In this document: positions 1-7,073 of the stretch, piece after piece
Layout: each line of letters starts with the position of its first letter
How positions within the stretch are numbered: the first letter of the stretch is position 1
NCBI GenBank assembly: GCA_002396645.1
Contig: DGYI01000005.1
Location: 1-8,408, forward strand
Length of the DNA: 8,408 nt
Direction of reading: 5' to 3'
DNA from: Firmicutes bacterium UBA5010
GTDB taxonomy: Bacteria > Bacillota > Clostridia > Tissierellales > Sedimentibacteraceae
The notes under the pieces: generated by a model
Seen by the model: only the letters and a program-made list of their open reading frames with translations
What the model was told of the DNA's origin: nothing
The model's database searches: none
Translations under genes and position numbers: made by a program

Positions 1-378
1 AAAGTGTCTATCTATGAGGACTTGAAAAGCGGTGTCATTGATGCAGATGAGTACCGGGAATTTAAGGTCATATACGGGAAAAAGTGTGAGGAAGCGGAGA
101 AAGCTGCCGAACGGCTGAAACAGGACATTGCCCTGATCCTTGCTGGTAAGGGGGCAAACAGCGTTTGGATTGAAGCCTTTAAGAAGAATCGGAATATCAC
201 CGAGCTGTCCCGAAAGGTAGTTGTTTCCCTGATTGAGTGGGTCAATATCTATTCCGGCAGCCGGGTGGAAATCCGATTCCGCTATCAGTATGAATATGAA
301 AGAGCTTTGTTCTTTGCCGAGAACGCAAAAGACCTAATTGCATCAGCTTCACCGGTTCCTATAAAGGGGGTGGTGTGA
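1..378 (+). CDS. Large serine recombinase, C-terminal tail (5' end outside window)
   Basis: The frame is open from base 1 to the TGA at 376-378, so this is the end of a longer gene; the in-frame GTG at base 4 is not a convincing start. The roughly 125 residues seen hold a charged helical segment (EEAEKAAERLKQDI) followed by the pattern FKKNRNITELS...LIEWVNIYSGSRVEIRFRY. Almost the same pattern ends the next two genes (FKKNKAITGEM...LIERVEIFSDQSVSICFRY and FKRYEGITELS...LIDSIYIYGSEAIEIVW), which identifies this as the coiled-coil and C-terminal tail of a large serine recombinase. The catalytic and DNA-binding parts lie to the left of the window, so activity cannot be judged. It ends 1 nt before the next start codon, and its last codons (ATAAAGGGGG) supply the ribosome binding site for that gene. 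This implies a coupled operon. Confidence 0.85.
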   Translation, partial: KVSIYEDLKSGVIDADEYREFKVIYGKKCEEAEKAAERLKQDIALILAGKGANSVWIEAFKKNRNITELSRKVVVSLIEWVNIYSGSRVEIRFRYQYEYERALFFAENAKDLIASASPVPIKGVV

Positions 379-379
379 G

Positions 380-2056
380 ATGGCGAGAACAAGCAGAAAA
401 CAAATAGATAATTTTGCCCAGGTTCCCCTTGAAACGATATGGAACACCTGTGTTTACGGGCGGCTGTCGGAGGAAGATGAGCGAAAAAAAGAAAGTGATT
501 CCATCGGCAATCAAATCTCCATGTTGGAACGCTATATCGCTGAAAGGCCGTACCTGAAACTCATATCTGTTTTTAAGGATGTCAATCAGACAGGAACGAA
601 CTTCGACCGTCCCGGCTTCAATGAAATGATGGACGCCATCAAGGGTGGAAAAATCAACTGCATTGTGGTCAAAGACCTGTCCCGTTTCGGCAGAAACTAC
701 ATTGAAACCGGAACTTATCTTGAAAAAATACTGCCATTCTTTCATGTTCGCTTTATCTCCGTGAACGATGGATATGACAGTCTGAATGCCAGCAGTCAGG
801 ATGAAGGGTATGCCGTTCCTCTGAAAAACCTGATCCATGATGTGTACGCCAGGGATATATCAAAAAAGATAAAATCCGGGCTTGCAGTCAAGAGAAGTAG
901 AGGGGAATTTACCGGCTGTGTCGCAGCCTACGGCTATCAAAAGGCGGATAACGGCAGATTGGTAATTGACGAGGAAACCGCACCGATTGTCAGGGATATT
1001 TTTAAGTGGGCAGCGGACGGCATGGGCGATATGCGTATCGTTCAAAAGCTCAATGAGCTGGGCATTCCCTCCCCAAGCCAGTATCGCTATGAAAAGGGCA
1101 TCTTAAAAAGTGAGCGTTATGCCAATATGCGGTATTGGTACAAAAGTGCCGTCCGCAGAATTTTAATCAACCCGGTTTATCTCGGACATATGGTGCAGGG
1201 AAAAACAAAATCTGACCTATGGGGCAAGGGTGGCAGTGTGGAGCTGCCGCAGGATCAGTGGGTGGAAATCAAGAACACCCATGAACCCTTGATTGATGAA
1301 GAAACCTTTTTGGCTATACGGCAAATCAAACAGGAACGGGAGTCCGGCGAGAGAAAAGAAGTGAAACCCGGGCGGTCAAATATCTTGAAAGGGCTTGTGT
1401 TCTGCGGTGATTGCAAACGGAGCATGAAATGGCGTAAAATGCCCAAATCAAACGGTTCGGCACTCTATTACTTTAGCTGTGCCACATACGAGGATATTGC
1501 CAAGAATGACTGTATCAAAAAGCGTATGGACGAACCGGATTTGCTCTCTATTCTTTATACGGCTATCCGCAAGCAGATTGACCTGGCCGTTGATATAGAC
1601 CGAATGGTGTCTAAGCTCAATGCAAAGGAAGGCTTCTGCCAGCAGCAGAGTGAGGTGGACACAGAGATTTCCGAAACGGAAAAGAAACTGTCCAGACTGT
1701 CCATGCTCAGAAGCTCCTTGTATGAGGACTATCAGGAAAAGCTGCTTGATGAAGCAGAATATCTCTTTACAAAAGCCAAGTACGAGAAAGATGTAAATGC
1801 CTTACGGCGCCGACTTGATGAGTTGTCCATGCAAAAGCACCGGATTGATACCATGCTGACACCTCAAAATCCATGGCTGGTAGCCTTGAAAAAATTTAAG
1901 AAGAACAAAGCCATAACGGGAGAAATGATTTCCGAGTTGATAGAACGGGTGGAAATATTCAGCGATCAAAGCGTATCCATCTGCTTTCGGTATCGGGATG
2001 AGTTTGAAAGTTTGCTCGGCTTTATTGAGGCGGAGAGTGAGGTGAGGGTTTCGTGA
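380..2056 (+). CDS. Large serine recombinase (site-specific integrase), complete
   Basis: 558 aa. The N-terminal resolvase-type catalytic domain (about residues 22-165) carries YGRLS with the predicted nucleophile Ser30 and Arg28, the NFDRPG motif (74-79) and KDLSRFGRN (98-106), which supplies active-site arginines. A recombinase DNA-binding domain follows (about 175-300). Next comes a zinc ribbon with Cys342-X2-Cys345 and Cys367-X10-Cys378, then a long coiled coil (about 384-493) of the type that controls integration versus excision in this family. All expected catalytic and zinc residues are present, so the enzyme is probably active. The ATG at 380 is preceded by AAAGGGGG at good spacing. 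The 3' end overlaps the next recombinase by 4 nt. Such enzymes insert and excise mobile elements through a covalent 5'-phosphoserine intermediate. The target site is not identifiable here. Confidence 0.95.
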   Translation: MARTSRKQIDNFAQVPLETIWNTCVYGRLSEEDERKKESDSIGNQISMLERYIAERPYLKLISVFKDVNQTGTNFDRPGFNEMMDAIKGGKINCIVVKDLSRFGRNYIETGTYLEKILPFFHVRFISVNDGYDSLNASSQDEGYAVPLKNLIHDVYARDISKKIKSGLAVKRSRGEFTGCVAAYGYQKADNGRLVIDEETAPIVRDIFKWAADGMGDMRIVQKLNELGIPSPSQYRYEKGILKSERYANMRYWYKSAVRRILINPVYLGHMVQGKTKSDLWGKGGSVELPQDQWVEIKNTHEPLIDEETFLAIRQIKQERESGERKEVKPGRSNILKGLVFCGDCKRSMKWRKMPKSNGSALYYFSCATYEDIAKNDCIKKRMDEPDLLSILYTAIRKQIDLAVDIDRMVSKLNAKEGFCQQQSEVDTEISETEKKLSRLSMLRSSLYEDYQEKLLDEAEYLFTKAKYEKDVNALRRRLDELSMQKHRIDTMLTPQNPWLVALKKFKKNKAITGEMISELIERVEIFSDQSVSICFRYRDEFESLLGFIEAESEVRVS

Positions 2057-3672
2057 GTATCAAGAAAATTCTTGCCAAGTATATCCGGTTATCCCAAGAG
2101 GACGAGAACGAGGGTGAAAGCAACAGTATCAGAAACCAGCGGGAGCTTCTGAACGCCTTTGTGGAAAGCTCCCCTGACCTCTCACAGTATGAAGTGGTTG
2201 AGTTTTGCGACGATGGTTACAGCGGTACAAATTTTGACCGTCCGGGCGTGAAAGCCCTGCTGGATGAAGTGCGTGCGGGAAACATACAGTGTATCATCGT
2301 AAAAGACCTGTCCCGTTTCGGAAGAAACTACATTGACATTGGAGATTATTTGGAGCAGATATTTCCCTTTTTAGGGGTACGTTTTATCTCCGTCAATGAC
2401 CGCTTTGACAGCAATGACTTTGACGGTACGACCGGTGGGCTTGATGTGGGTTTCAGAAACTTGATTTATTCTCTTTACAGTAAAGACCTTTCGCAAAAGG
2501 TGCGGAGTGCAAAGAAAACCCGCATGGAGAAAGGCGAATTCATCGGCAGCCATGCCCCTTATGGCTATGCGAAATCATCGGAAAACCGCAAGAAACTTGT
2601 AATTGATGAAAAGGCTGCCGCCGTTGTCAGGCGTATCTTTGCCATGGCGGATGAGGGCAAAAATGCAGTCCGGATTGCCGCCATCCTAAATGCAGAGAAT
2701 ATCCCGACACCATATGGCTATAAGCGGCTTATGGGCTGTGACCGTAAATACAATGTTGTTGGAAATACAAATCACTGGCATAATACGACCATCCTGACCA
2801 TTATCCGTGACGAACGCTACACCGGGAAAATGGTAAACGGTAAAAATCGCAGCCCTTTTGTCGGGAGTAAGCACGGGAAACGCATCCCCAAAAGTGAGTG
2901 GATTGTCGTACCCAACACCCATGAAGCCATTGTTTCGGAAGAATTATTTGCTTCGGTTCAGGAGCGTTTCTCTGCCCCTACGAGGATAAGGACAGAACCG
3001 ACCGAGATCAGACCACTGATGGGTAAAGTGAAATGTGGGGTTTGTCGGCACGTTATGCGAAGAAGCAACAGCACTCCAGCGACTGCATATTATTTCTGTG
3101 AAAGCCACCAGTATGTAGCCAACAGCGACTGCACCAAAGACAGGATTTCCGAAAGCGGCTTGATACAGACTGTTTTATCTGTGATACATACGCAGATGGA
3201 GGTCATGCTTGATATGGCACGGCTTTTGGACAGAGTGAAAACGCAAAGCCATCAAGATATGACTGCCCTGACAGAGCAGATCAGGCAGTTACAATCCATC
3301 CTTTCCAAACTGAGAGCATCTAAAGTTAAGGCATATGAAAAATACAAGGATGGGACTTTGGACAGGGACAGCTACATAAGCCGAAAAGCCGATATTGGCA
3401 AGCAGATTGCGGAAACAGAATCCCAAATCGTTGAACTTGAAACGACATTGCAAAGTCGCTATCAGGAAAACGGACAGCCGGTTTCCATTATTGAGAGCTT
3501 CAAACGATATGAGGGAATTACGGAGCTTTCAAAAGAAATGGCAGATGAACTAATCGACAGCATCTATATCTACGGAAGTGAAGCGATTGAAATTGTGTGG
3601 AACCATATAGATGAGTATATGAGGCTTGTCCAGTATGTCAAAAAAGGAGTGTGCATAGATGGAAACAGATAA
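2053..3672 (+). CDS. Large serine recombinase (site-specific integrase), complete
   Basis: 539 aa, starting at a GTG whose last two bases overlap the TGA of the previous gene (GTGA overlap), with GAGGTGAGG just upstream as ribosome binding site. The catalytic domain has YIRLS with predicted nucleophile Ser14 and Arg12, then NFDRPG and KDLSRFGRN. The recombinase domain follows (about 155-290), with the family motif NTHEAIVSEELF near its end. A zinc ribbon is formed by Cys328-X2-Cys331 and Cys349-X10-Cys360, followed by a coiled coil (about 370-460). It is a clearly diverged paralogue of the preceding gene, not a recent duplicate. Overlapping genes argue for co-translation and joint action. Tandem serine integrases, including triplets, are known from some Firmicute integrative elements. 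It may act on a different site or partner from its neighbour; the sequence does not decide this. Confidence 0.95.
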   Translation: MSIKKILAKYIRLSQEDENEGESNSIRNQRELLNAFVESSPDLSQYEVVEFCDDGYSGTNFDRPGVKALLDEVRAGNIQCIIVKDLSRFGRNYIDIGDYLEQIFPFLGVRFISVNDRFDSNDFDGTTGGLDVGFRNLIYSLYSKDLSQKVRSAKKTRMEKGEFIGSHAPYGYAKSSENRKKLVIDEKAAAVVRRIFAMADEGKNAVRIAAILNAENIPTPYGYKRLMGCDRKYNVVGNTNHWHNTTILTIIRDERYTGKMVNGKNRSPFVGSKHGKRIPKSEWIVVPNTHEAIVSEELFASVQERFSAPTRIRTEPTEIRPLMGKVKCGVCRHVMRRSNSTPATAYYFCESHQYVANSDCTKDRISESGLIQTVLSVIHTQMEVMLDMARLLDRVKTQSHQDMTALTEQIRQLQSILSKLRASKVKAYEKYKDGTLDRDSYISRKADIGKQIAETESQIVELETTLQSRYQENGQPVSIIESFKRYEGITELSKEMADELIDSIYIYGSEAIEIVWNHIDEYMRLVQYVKKGVCIDGNR

Positions 3673-3718
3673 TAAAAAGAGCGTTCCGAGGAACGCTTGG
3701 CAGATACTTGGAGTATAG
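3659..3718 (+). CDS. Tiny 19-codon frame overlapping the recombinase end, possible gene remnant
   Basis: An ATG at 3659 follows AAAGGAG with a normal spacer and overlaps the last codons of the recombinase. It encodes METDNKKS-VPRNAWQILGV and stops at TAG 3716-3718. The good ribosome binding site and the coupling overlap look like the start of a real fourth operon member. The product is too short to recognise, and the stop is followed within a few bases by a terminator hairpin. It could be a truncated gene, a genuine microprotein or chance. An 8-bp inverted repeat (AGCGTTCC-GA-GGAACGCT, 3680-3697) lies inside it. Confidence 0.3.
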   Translation: METDNKKSVPRNAWQILGV

Positions 3719-3724
3719 CAAGAA

Positions 3725-3759
3725 AAGGCACTGTACTAAATCAAATATTACAGTGCCTT
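3725..3759. terminator. Bidirectional terminator hairpin after the recombinase operon
   Basis: A perfect 11-bp inverted repeat (AAGGCACTGTA / TACAGTGCCTT) encloses a 13-nt AT-rich loop. Read on the minus strand it is followed by TTTTCTT, a good termination tract for the leftward HEAT-like gene. Read on the + strand it is followed by ATTTG, a weaker tract, after the rightward recombinase operon. It sits exactly between the two convergent transcription units. Confidence 0.7.
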
Positions 3760-3777
3760 ATTTGCGTAATTAGATAG

Positions 3778-3825
3778 ATTTTATTGGGTGGGTGAAATTA
3801 GTCACCGATGGAGGGTATGCTCATT
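3778..3825. repeat. R0: right end of the R element, half copy
   Basis: 48 bp that align without gaps to 4563-4610 (38 of 48 identical) and 7346-7393. Shared blocks are ATTGnGTnGGTGAA, TTAGTCACC and GAGGG, and all three end in CTCAT. As at the other two sites, it lies directly downstream of the stop codon of a minus-strand gene group. The promoter and leader half of R is absent here, so this is the left border of the repeat array next to the recombinases. It contains the inverted repeat GGTGA-N6-TCACC (3791-3806). Confidence 0.65.
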
Positions 3826-3829
3826 CGCT

Positions 3830-4282
3830 TTATGAAAGGCTTTGTATATCATTTAAGCATTTTTGGATATCCTTTACCACCAACGATTGCATACTTTCCT
3901 TGTATCTTGATGGATTAGCACGATGCAGTGCATTTATGATGTCCAGCCTCAAATCTGGCTTGAATTTTGCTACAATAGGCAACACCTTAATGCATTGCCG
4001 TGCAGCAATCGGCTTATCGTCTGTGATATGTATGAGGAATTTGTCAATAATTTCATCTATTTTATAGTCATTATCCCACTGCGCATTTGCAGCAACCAAA
4101 ATAATGCCTCTTGTTCTGATATAAGAATTTTCATGATCAAGCATATCTGCAAACACGCCAAAGAAAGGGTACACGACATTAGATTGGTTACTTTCATTTT
4201 TCAGTTGCTTTAAACATTGATAGGCCTTTTTATCATCACTATCTATCAGGCCATTAACCAAGTCTTGAATATAATCCACCAT
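3830..4282 (-). CDS. HEAT-repeat-like helical protein
   Basis: 150 aa. The sequence is almost entirely predicted helix, with paired helices typical of HEAT/ARM repeats. Key segments are NSYIRTRGIILVAANAQWD (52-70), DEIIDKFLIHITDDKPIAAR (76-95) and QCIKVLPIVAKFKPD (96-110). I recall this family from Clostridia, where database entries are sometimes named SufBD protein, but nothing here shows an Fe-S assembly role; a protein-binding scaffold is the safer reading. There is no signal peptide or membrane segment. The ATG is preceded by CGAGGTG at good spacing. Transcription probably starts from the R1 promoter (about 4375-4403) and ends at the hairpin 3725-3759. It is the only gene in its R-bounded unit. 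Confidence 0.75.
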   Translation of the reverse strand: MVDYIQDLVNGLIDSDDKKAYQCLKQLKNESNQSNVVYPFFGVFADMLDHENSYIRTRGIILVAANAQWDNDYKIDEIIDKFLIHITDDKPIAARQCIKVLPIVAKFKPDLRLDIINALHRANPSRYKESMQSLVVKDIQKCLNDIQSLS

Positions 4283-4332
4283 ATCACCTCGTTGCTAATA
4301 TAAATTCGCTCCCTAAGCGGTCAATTTCCTTA

Positions 4333-4362
4333 CTACCGTTTCAAAAAAGTTTTCTTCGGTAG
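4333..4362 (-). promoter_or_regulatory. 5' leader stem-loop of R1
   Basis: Inverted repeat CTACCG / CGGTAG (7 bp when the flanking A and T are included) lies a few nt after the predicted minus-strand start site. The loop on the minus strand reads AAGAAAACTTTTTTGAAA and is closely conserved in the R2 and R3 copies. It may be an RNA structure at the 5' end of the transcript or a DNA operator. A second small hairpin (CGCT/AGCG, about 4307-4319) lies nearer the start codon. Confidence 0.6.
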
Positions 4363-4374
4363 TTATATGGAATG

Positions 4375-4403
4375 AGTTTACCATATTAAAGTGACAGCTT
4401 CAA
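4375..4403 (-). promoter_or_regulatory. Minus-strand promoter in R1, driving the HEAT-like gene
   Basis: On the minus strand the -35 box is TTGAAG (4398-4403) and the -10 box TAAACT (4375-4380), with a 17-nt spacer. The same boxes and exactly the same spacing occur in the R2 and R3 copies, which makes chance unlikely. The leader to the ATG at 4282 is roughly 85 nt. Confidence 0.65.
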
Positions 4404-4438
4404 CTCACAAATTATTAAAAATAGAAAGGATAATCACT

Positions 4439-4531
4439 ATGAAACCTAAAATCAGAACACTGCCCTTACGCAAGGATCGACTGGACGATTTTGGGGATGT
4501 AGATACAGCAAGAGCCGTTGCATCTAAGTAA
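4439..4531 (+). CDS. 30-codon frame inside R1, possible leader peptide
   Basis: The ATG at 4439 follows AGAAAGGA with 8-nt spacing, and the frame encodes MKPKIRTLPLRKD...ARAVASK, ending at TAA 4529-4531. The stop lies in the loop of the 13-bp hairpin at 4512-4544. The R2 copy has the same frame length and end but an in-frame TGA at codon 14, so a peptide is not required at every copy. A possible + strand promoter (GTGACA 4391-4396, 16 nt, TATTAA 4413-4418) precedes it. I do not recognise the peptide. No + strand gene follows for it to attenuate, so it may be a relic or simply part of the repeat. Confidence 0.35.
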   Translation: MKPKIRTLPLRKDRLDDFGDVDTARAVASK

Positions 4532-4544
4532 GGTGCAACGGCTC
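4512..4544 (+). other. 13-bp hairpin at the end of the small frame in R1
   Basis: GAGCCGTTGCATC pairs with GGTGCAACGGCTC around a 7-nt loop, with one G-U pair when read as + strand RNA. The next bases are AATTTAG, too short a T run for a good intrinsic terminator in either direction. The same hairpin occurs at 7296-7327. Confidence 0.65.
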
Positions 4545-4671
4545 AATTTAGTGGCAAGTCACATTTGATTGTGTAGGTGAACTTAGTCACCAAAAGAGGG
4601 ATTTCTCATTTGGTTCGTTCAGAACATTCATGAAGTAAAATAGGCAATAATGCTTTACTCCATTGATTTGA

Positions 4672-5394
4672 TCAGAACAACCTTTTCCCATCTGAAATAT
4701 CAATATTGAGCTCTTTTGCCACACTGTTTTGCTTAAATGGATTTATTTTTTCCACTACACCGTTGCGTTTGAAAAGTGAGCCTGTATTCTTGAACCAAAA
4801 GGTTACATCTGCTTTTACGCATTGTTCACGGATATTAAGTACCCAATCATAATCGCACATACGGGCTTCTCGTCCTGTTTCGCCGCCAACGGTAACATGG
4901 TCTACTCCATGAAGATAGGGCGTTAAATCTATCATTTCTAAAAGTGGAGCACAAGCAATAAACCTCCTCTTTATCGGATAGGATAAAAAGAGTGGAAGCC
5001 TGTAATCGGCGAGTGTTTGATTTTCGACAGTACAGCCAATATTCACATTGTCATAGCCTGACCCCCAATCAGACGGAAGCGATTGGGGGAAGCGGTCAAT
5101 TCGCTTTGTCAAAATCAAAAACTCAATATCTGTTCTTTCCTTGATGATCGCCCAAGCCTCTTTACGCCATTCATCCGCTTCGGGAAGAAAAAAGTCCGTC
5201 GCAAAGCAGGTTGCAAGAATTTTGTTGCCTTTGATATTGTATTCGCCCTTTGCATTTTTTCTTACAGGCCAATCGAATTTATCTGTTTTTTGTATTGTGC
5301 TTTGACCATAGCGTTTTGCATACGGTCCATAAAAATAGCAATTTGTACAGCCATCACTTATTTTGTAACAGCCTGTCCATGGTTCCCAGTTCAT
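4672..5394 (-). CDS. DUF5131 (phage Gp37/Gp68) family protein
   Basis: 240 aa. The N-terminus WEPWTGCYKISDGCTNCYFY places Cys9, Cys16 and Cys19 in the GC-X6-C-X2-CY arrangement of the phage Gp37/Gp68 family (DUF5131). Further family landmarks are FATDFFLPEADEWR (about 64-77), EFLILTKRIDRFP (about 91-103) and HVTVGGETGREAR with a downstream WFKNTG. The cysteine set resembles a metal or Fe-S site, but the biochemical role of the family is not settled as far as I know. The length is usual for the family and no truncation is apparent. AAGAGGAGGAACACT gives a strong ribosome binding site before the ATG. It is the last gene of the second R-bounded group, 55 nt after the small DUF7662-like gene, and lacks the R-type promoter of its own. 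Confidence 0.85.
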   Translation of the reverse strand: MNWEPWTGCYKISDGCTNCYFYGPYAKRYGQSTIQKTDKFDWPVRKNAKGEYNIKGNKILATCFATDFFLPEADEWRKEAWAIIKERTDIEFLILTKRIDRFPQSLPSDWGSGYDNVNIGCTVENQTLADYRLPLFLSYPIKRRFIACAPLLEMIDLTPYLHGVDHVTVGGETGREARMCDYDWVLNIREQCVKADVTFWFKNTGSLFKRNGVVEKINPFKQNSVAKELNIDISDGKRLF

Positions 5395-5449
5395 AGTGTT
5401 CCTCCTCTTGGATGGGTGAAGCCGATGATAGCAGAAACGCAGCTGCTTG

Positions 5450-5653
5450 TCAGCAGCGTTTGAACGTCACCGTCTGTGCCTTCATGGTGATCTTACCCAC
5501 CTCGTAGCCGTAGGCGGGCAGCTCCTTCTTGAAGGTTAAAAAGGCGTGGTCGATGGGAAAGCCCAGAATCTGTTCAATCTCGGCACAGGTCAGCGCGAAG
5601 CTGTTCTCCGTGCGTTGACCTATCGCCTTCCAGAGCGGCTTATATTTACTCAT
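5450..5653 (-). CDS. Small DUF7662-like hypothetical protein
   Basis: 67 aa starting at an ATG preceded by CGGAGGAGAGGAAGA, an excellent ribosome binding site. The frame extends upstream to an ATG at 5722, but that longer form would be translated through the terminator hairpin 5689-5712 and overlap the previous stop, so the internal start is preferred. Residues YKPLWKAI (4-11) and FALTCAEIEQILGFPID (19-35) resemble the start of the small DUF7662-type helical domain. The tail YGYEVGKITMKAQTVTF looks like a beta hairpin. Function is unknown. The gene is about 56% GC over 5461-5640, against roughly 40% in neighbouring genes, which suggests a separate origin. Confidence 0.65.
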   Translation of the reverse strand: MSKYKPLWKAIGQRTENSFALTCAEIEQILGFPIDHAFLTFKKELPAYGYEVGKITMKAQTVTFKRC

Positions 5654-5688
5654 TCTTCCTCTCCTCCGATCTTGTTTGGAATAAAATA

Positions 5689-5712
5689 GCGGCTTTGATT
5701 TACCAAAGCCGC
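5689..5712 (-). terminator. Intrinsic terminator after the VOC gene
   Basis: On the minus strand a perfect 9-bp GC-rich stem (GCGGCTTTG / CAAAGCCGC) with a 6-nt loop is followed by TATTTTATT. It begins 7 nt past the VOC stop codon. It separates the AraC-VOC pair from the two genes downstream, though read-through remains possible. Confidence 0.8.
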
Positions 5713-5718
5713 CGTGTA

Positions 5719-6189
5719 TCACATACCAAAGCCTAACGCATACTGTTTTACAACCTCAAGAGGAAACATTGTGCGTGTAGCGACTTCTTCTGACGACATA
5801 CCCTGATTAAAAAAGCGTTTGATAACCGTATTCATATCCTCTGCAATCTCCACAATATGCTTGTCTGGGTCATATACCCGAATGTCACGCTGCCCCCATG
5901 GGTATTCTTTTATTTCATGTACCCATTGCAAACCGGATATGCTTTTCAGTTCAGTATACACTTTGTCTAAATCTTCCACTTCAAAATAGACTTGAAAGTT
6001 GTGTGACTGTTCTTTCACACTATCGACGGCCAATCCAACGAGTTCAGCATAACCTTGTTGCAGAGAAAAGCCCTTAAGGGTTACATGCACGCCAATATCC
6101 ATGACCGAATTTTGATGAAGCACATTTTCATAAAAATGCTTAGAAGCGGATATATCTTTAACCGCTAAGAGACAACCTTGATATTTCAT
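5719..6189 (-). CDS. VOC-superfamily (glyoxalase/bleomycin resistance-like) protein
   Basis: 156 aa. The N-terminal half begins CLLAVKDISASKHFYENVL (6-24), the usual first beta strand and helix of a VOC module. The second module has QVYFEVEDLDKVYTEL (66-81), WVHEIKEYPWGQRDIRVYDPDKHIVEIAED, with Glu114 at the position of the metal-binding glutamate. Residues 123-150 form a short helical extension (FFNQGMSSEEVATRTMFPLEVV) beyond the typical fold. VOC proteins include dioxygenases, isomerases and drug-binding resistance proteins; the substrate cannot be read from the sequence. The ribosome binding site AAGGAGG is formed by the last codons of the AraC gene, whose stop lies only 3 nt away, so the two are translationally coupled and the regulator probably controls this protein. 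Confidence 0.85.
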   Translation of the reverse strand: MKYQGCLLAVKDISASKHFYENVLHQNSVMDIGVHVTLKGFSLQQGYAELVGLAVDSVKEQSHNFQVYFEVEDLDKVYTELKSISGLQWVHEIKEYPWGQRDIRVYDPDKHIVEIAEDMNTVIKRFFNQGMSSEEVATRTMFPLEVVKQYALGFGM

Positions 6190-6192
6190 TTT

Positions 6193-7014
6193 TTAATCCT
6201 CCTTTGAGGATATTGTATCGTATATCTCTGTTCCGTCATAGTAAAAATCCGACATTGTTTTCAGATACTTTTGAGGGGTAACACCGCTGATAGCCTTGAA
6301 ATCTTTATCAAAATGGGCTTGGTCAAAATATCCGGCTTGTTGCGATAATGCCGCAAAAAAGCAAGGCGACGTTTGAATGTGTTTTAACACGTAGTTAAAA
6401 CGGGTTAAACGAGCATAGTTTTTAATATTCATTCCGATTTGTGTAAGAAACAAGCGGTTTAGCTGTCGCTCACTATAACCGGATTGTCGGGCGACTTCTT
6501 TCACTTGTACTTGTCCATGACTATCAGAAATCACAGTAGACGCTAATAACAAAGCGTCCGAAATAACGTACTTTTCCATACGCCTGTATAAAATCTTTTC
6601 ACAAATATTTGCTAAATCTGTCGCGGTTCTAGACATTACAAAGGCTTGATACAGCAAATGAAATAGCTCGTTGTCAATGTCTTCAAGCGAAAGGCGTTTG
6701 TCTGCAAACTCCGCTTGGCTTTGGCGTGTGATTTGATACAAACCATAGGGCGAAAGTTGGATAAGCAACAGGACCTGATAACTATTTGGTTCCATTCCTA
6801 ACAAAACAGGGGTTAGGGATGCTCCCCATAGTTCAACAATTACAGCGGTTCCATCAAAGGCAAGGGACAATGTTCCGCAAGCGTTAGGCATAAGCGTATA
6901 GTGCGCTGTAAACGTATCATTTTCTGGAAATACGATATTGTAATATAGAATATATTTTCTCAGCCCTGCATGTGAGGGAAACATATTGAATTGCTTGCCA
7001 CTTTTGGTAATCAA
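6193..7014 (-). CDS. AraC-family transcriptional regulator
   Basis: 273 aa from a TTG start with AGGAGG 7 nt upstream. The N-terminal part (LRKYILYYNIVFP, then a beta-rich stretch to about 105) matches the ligand-sensing type often seen with DUF6597-like AraC regulators. The C-terminal DNA-binding domain has two helix-turn-helix units: about 169-193 (VKEVARQSGYSERQLNRLF) and about 218-242 (AALSQQAGYFDQAHFDKDF), followed by the signature GVTPQKYL. It is co-transcribed with the VOC gene, presumably from the R2 promoter with a leader of about 130-140 nt. The likely role is control of that operon in response to a small molecule; the inducer is unknown. It looks intact. Confidence 0.9.
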   Translation of the reverse strand: MITKSGKQFNMFPSHAGLRKYILYYNIVFPENDTFTAHYTLMPNACGTLSLAFDGTAVIVELWGASLTPVLLGMEPNSYQVLLLIQLSPYGLYQITRQSQAEFADKRLSLEDIDNELFHLLYQAFVMSRTATDLANICEKILYRRMEKYVISDALLLASTVISDSHGQVQVKEVARQSGYSERQLNRLFLTQIGMNIKNYARLTRFNYVLKHIQTSPCFFAALSQQAGYFDQAHFDKDFKAISGVTPQKYLKTMSDFYYDGTEIYDTISSKED

Positions 7015-7073
7015 ATTGTTCCCTCCTCATTTTCAAAGTAAAGTTTTCATTATGCTGATCCGCCGAATGCGAA

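Larger units (their letters stand above)
4285..4610. repeat. R1: complete intergenic R element
   Basis: This intergenic stretch between the HEAT-like gene and the DUF5131 gene contains, left to right, the ribosome binding site and leader of the HEAT-like gene, a 5' stem-loop, a minus-strand promoter, a + strand 30-codon frame, a 13-bp hairpin and the 48-bp right end. The left 127 bp align without gaps to 7754-7880 (about 90 of 127 identical). The right half aligns to 7223-7393. Nothing else gene-like is seen in the 389 bases between the two flanking genes. Confidence 0.75.

Noticed and set aside
3680..3697. 8-bp inverted repeat after the recombinase gene as a terminator
   Set aside because: It is followed by TGGCAGAT with no T run; the hairpin at 3725-3759 is the better terminator.
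3792..4213. Plus-strand open frames opposite the HEAT-like gene
   Set aside because: They overlap a recognisable minus-strand protein and show no domain. The apparent start similarity (VKLVTDGG-like residues) at the R copies follows from the DNA repeat, and the frames end at unrelated points.
4285..4610. R elements as integron attC sites
   Set aside because: No attC core or paired simple sites are visible and the window encodes serine rather than tyrosine recombinases.
4285..4610. R elements as MITEs or insertion sequences
   Set aside because: No terminal inverted repeats at the element ends, no target-site duplications that I can see, and no transposase frame; the copies act as promoter and leader of the adjacent genes.
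5654..5722. Longer N-terminus of the DUF7662-like protein from the ATG at 5722
   Set aside because: It would include the terminator hairpin as coding sequence and overlap the VOC stop, whereas the ATG at 5653 has a strong ribosome binding site and begins the recognisable domain.
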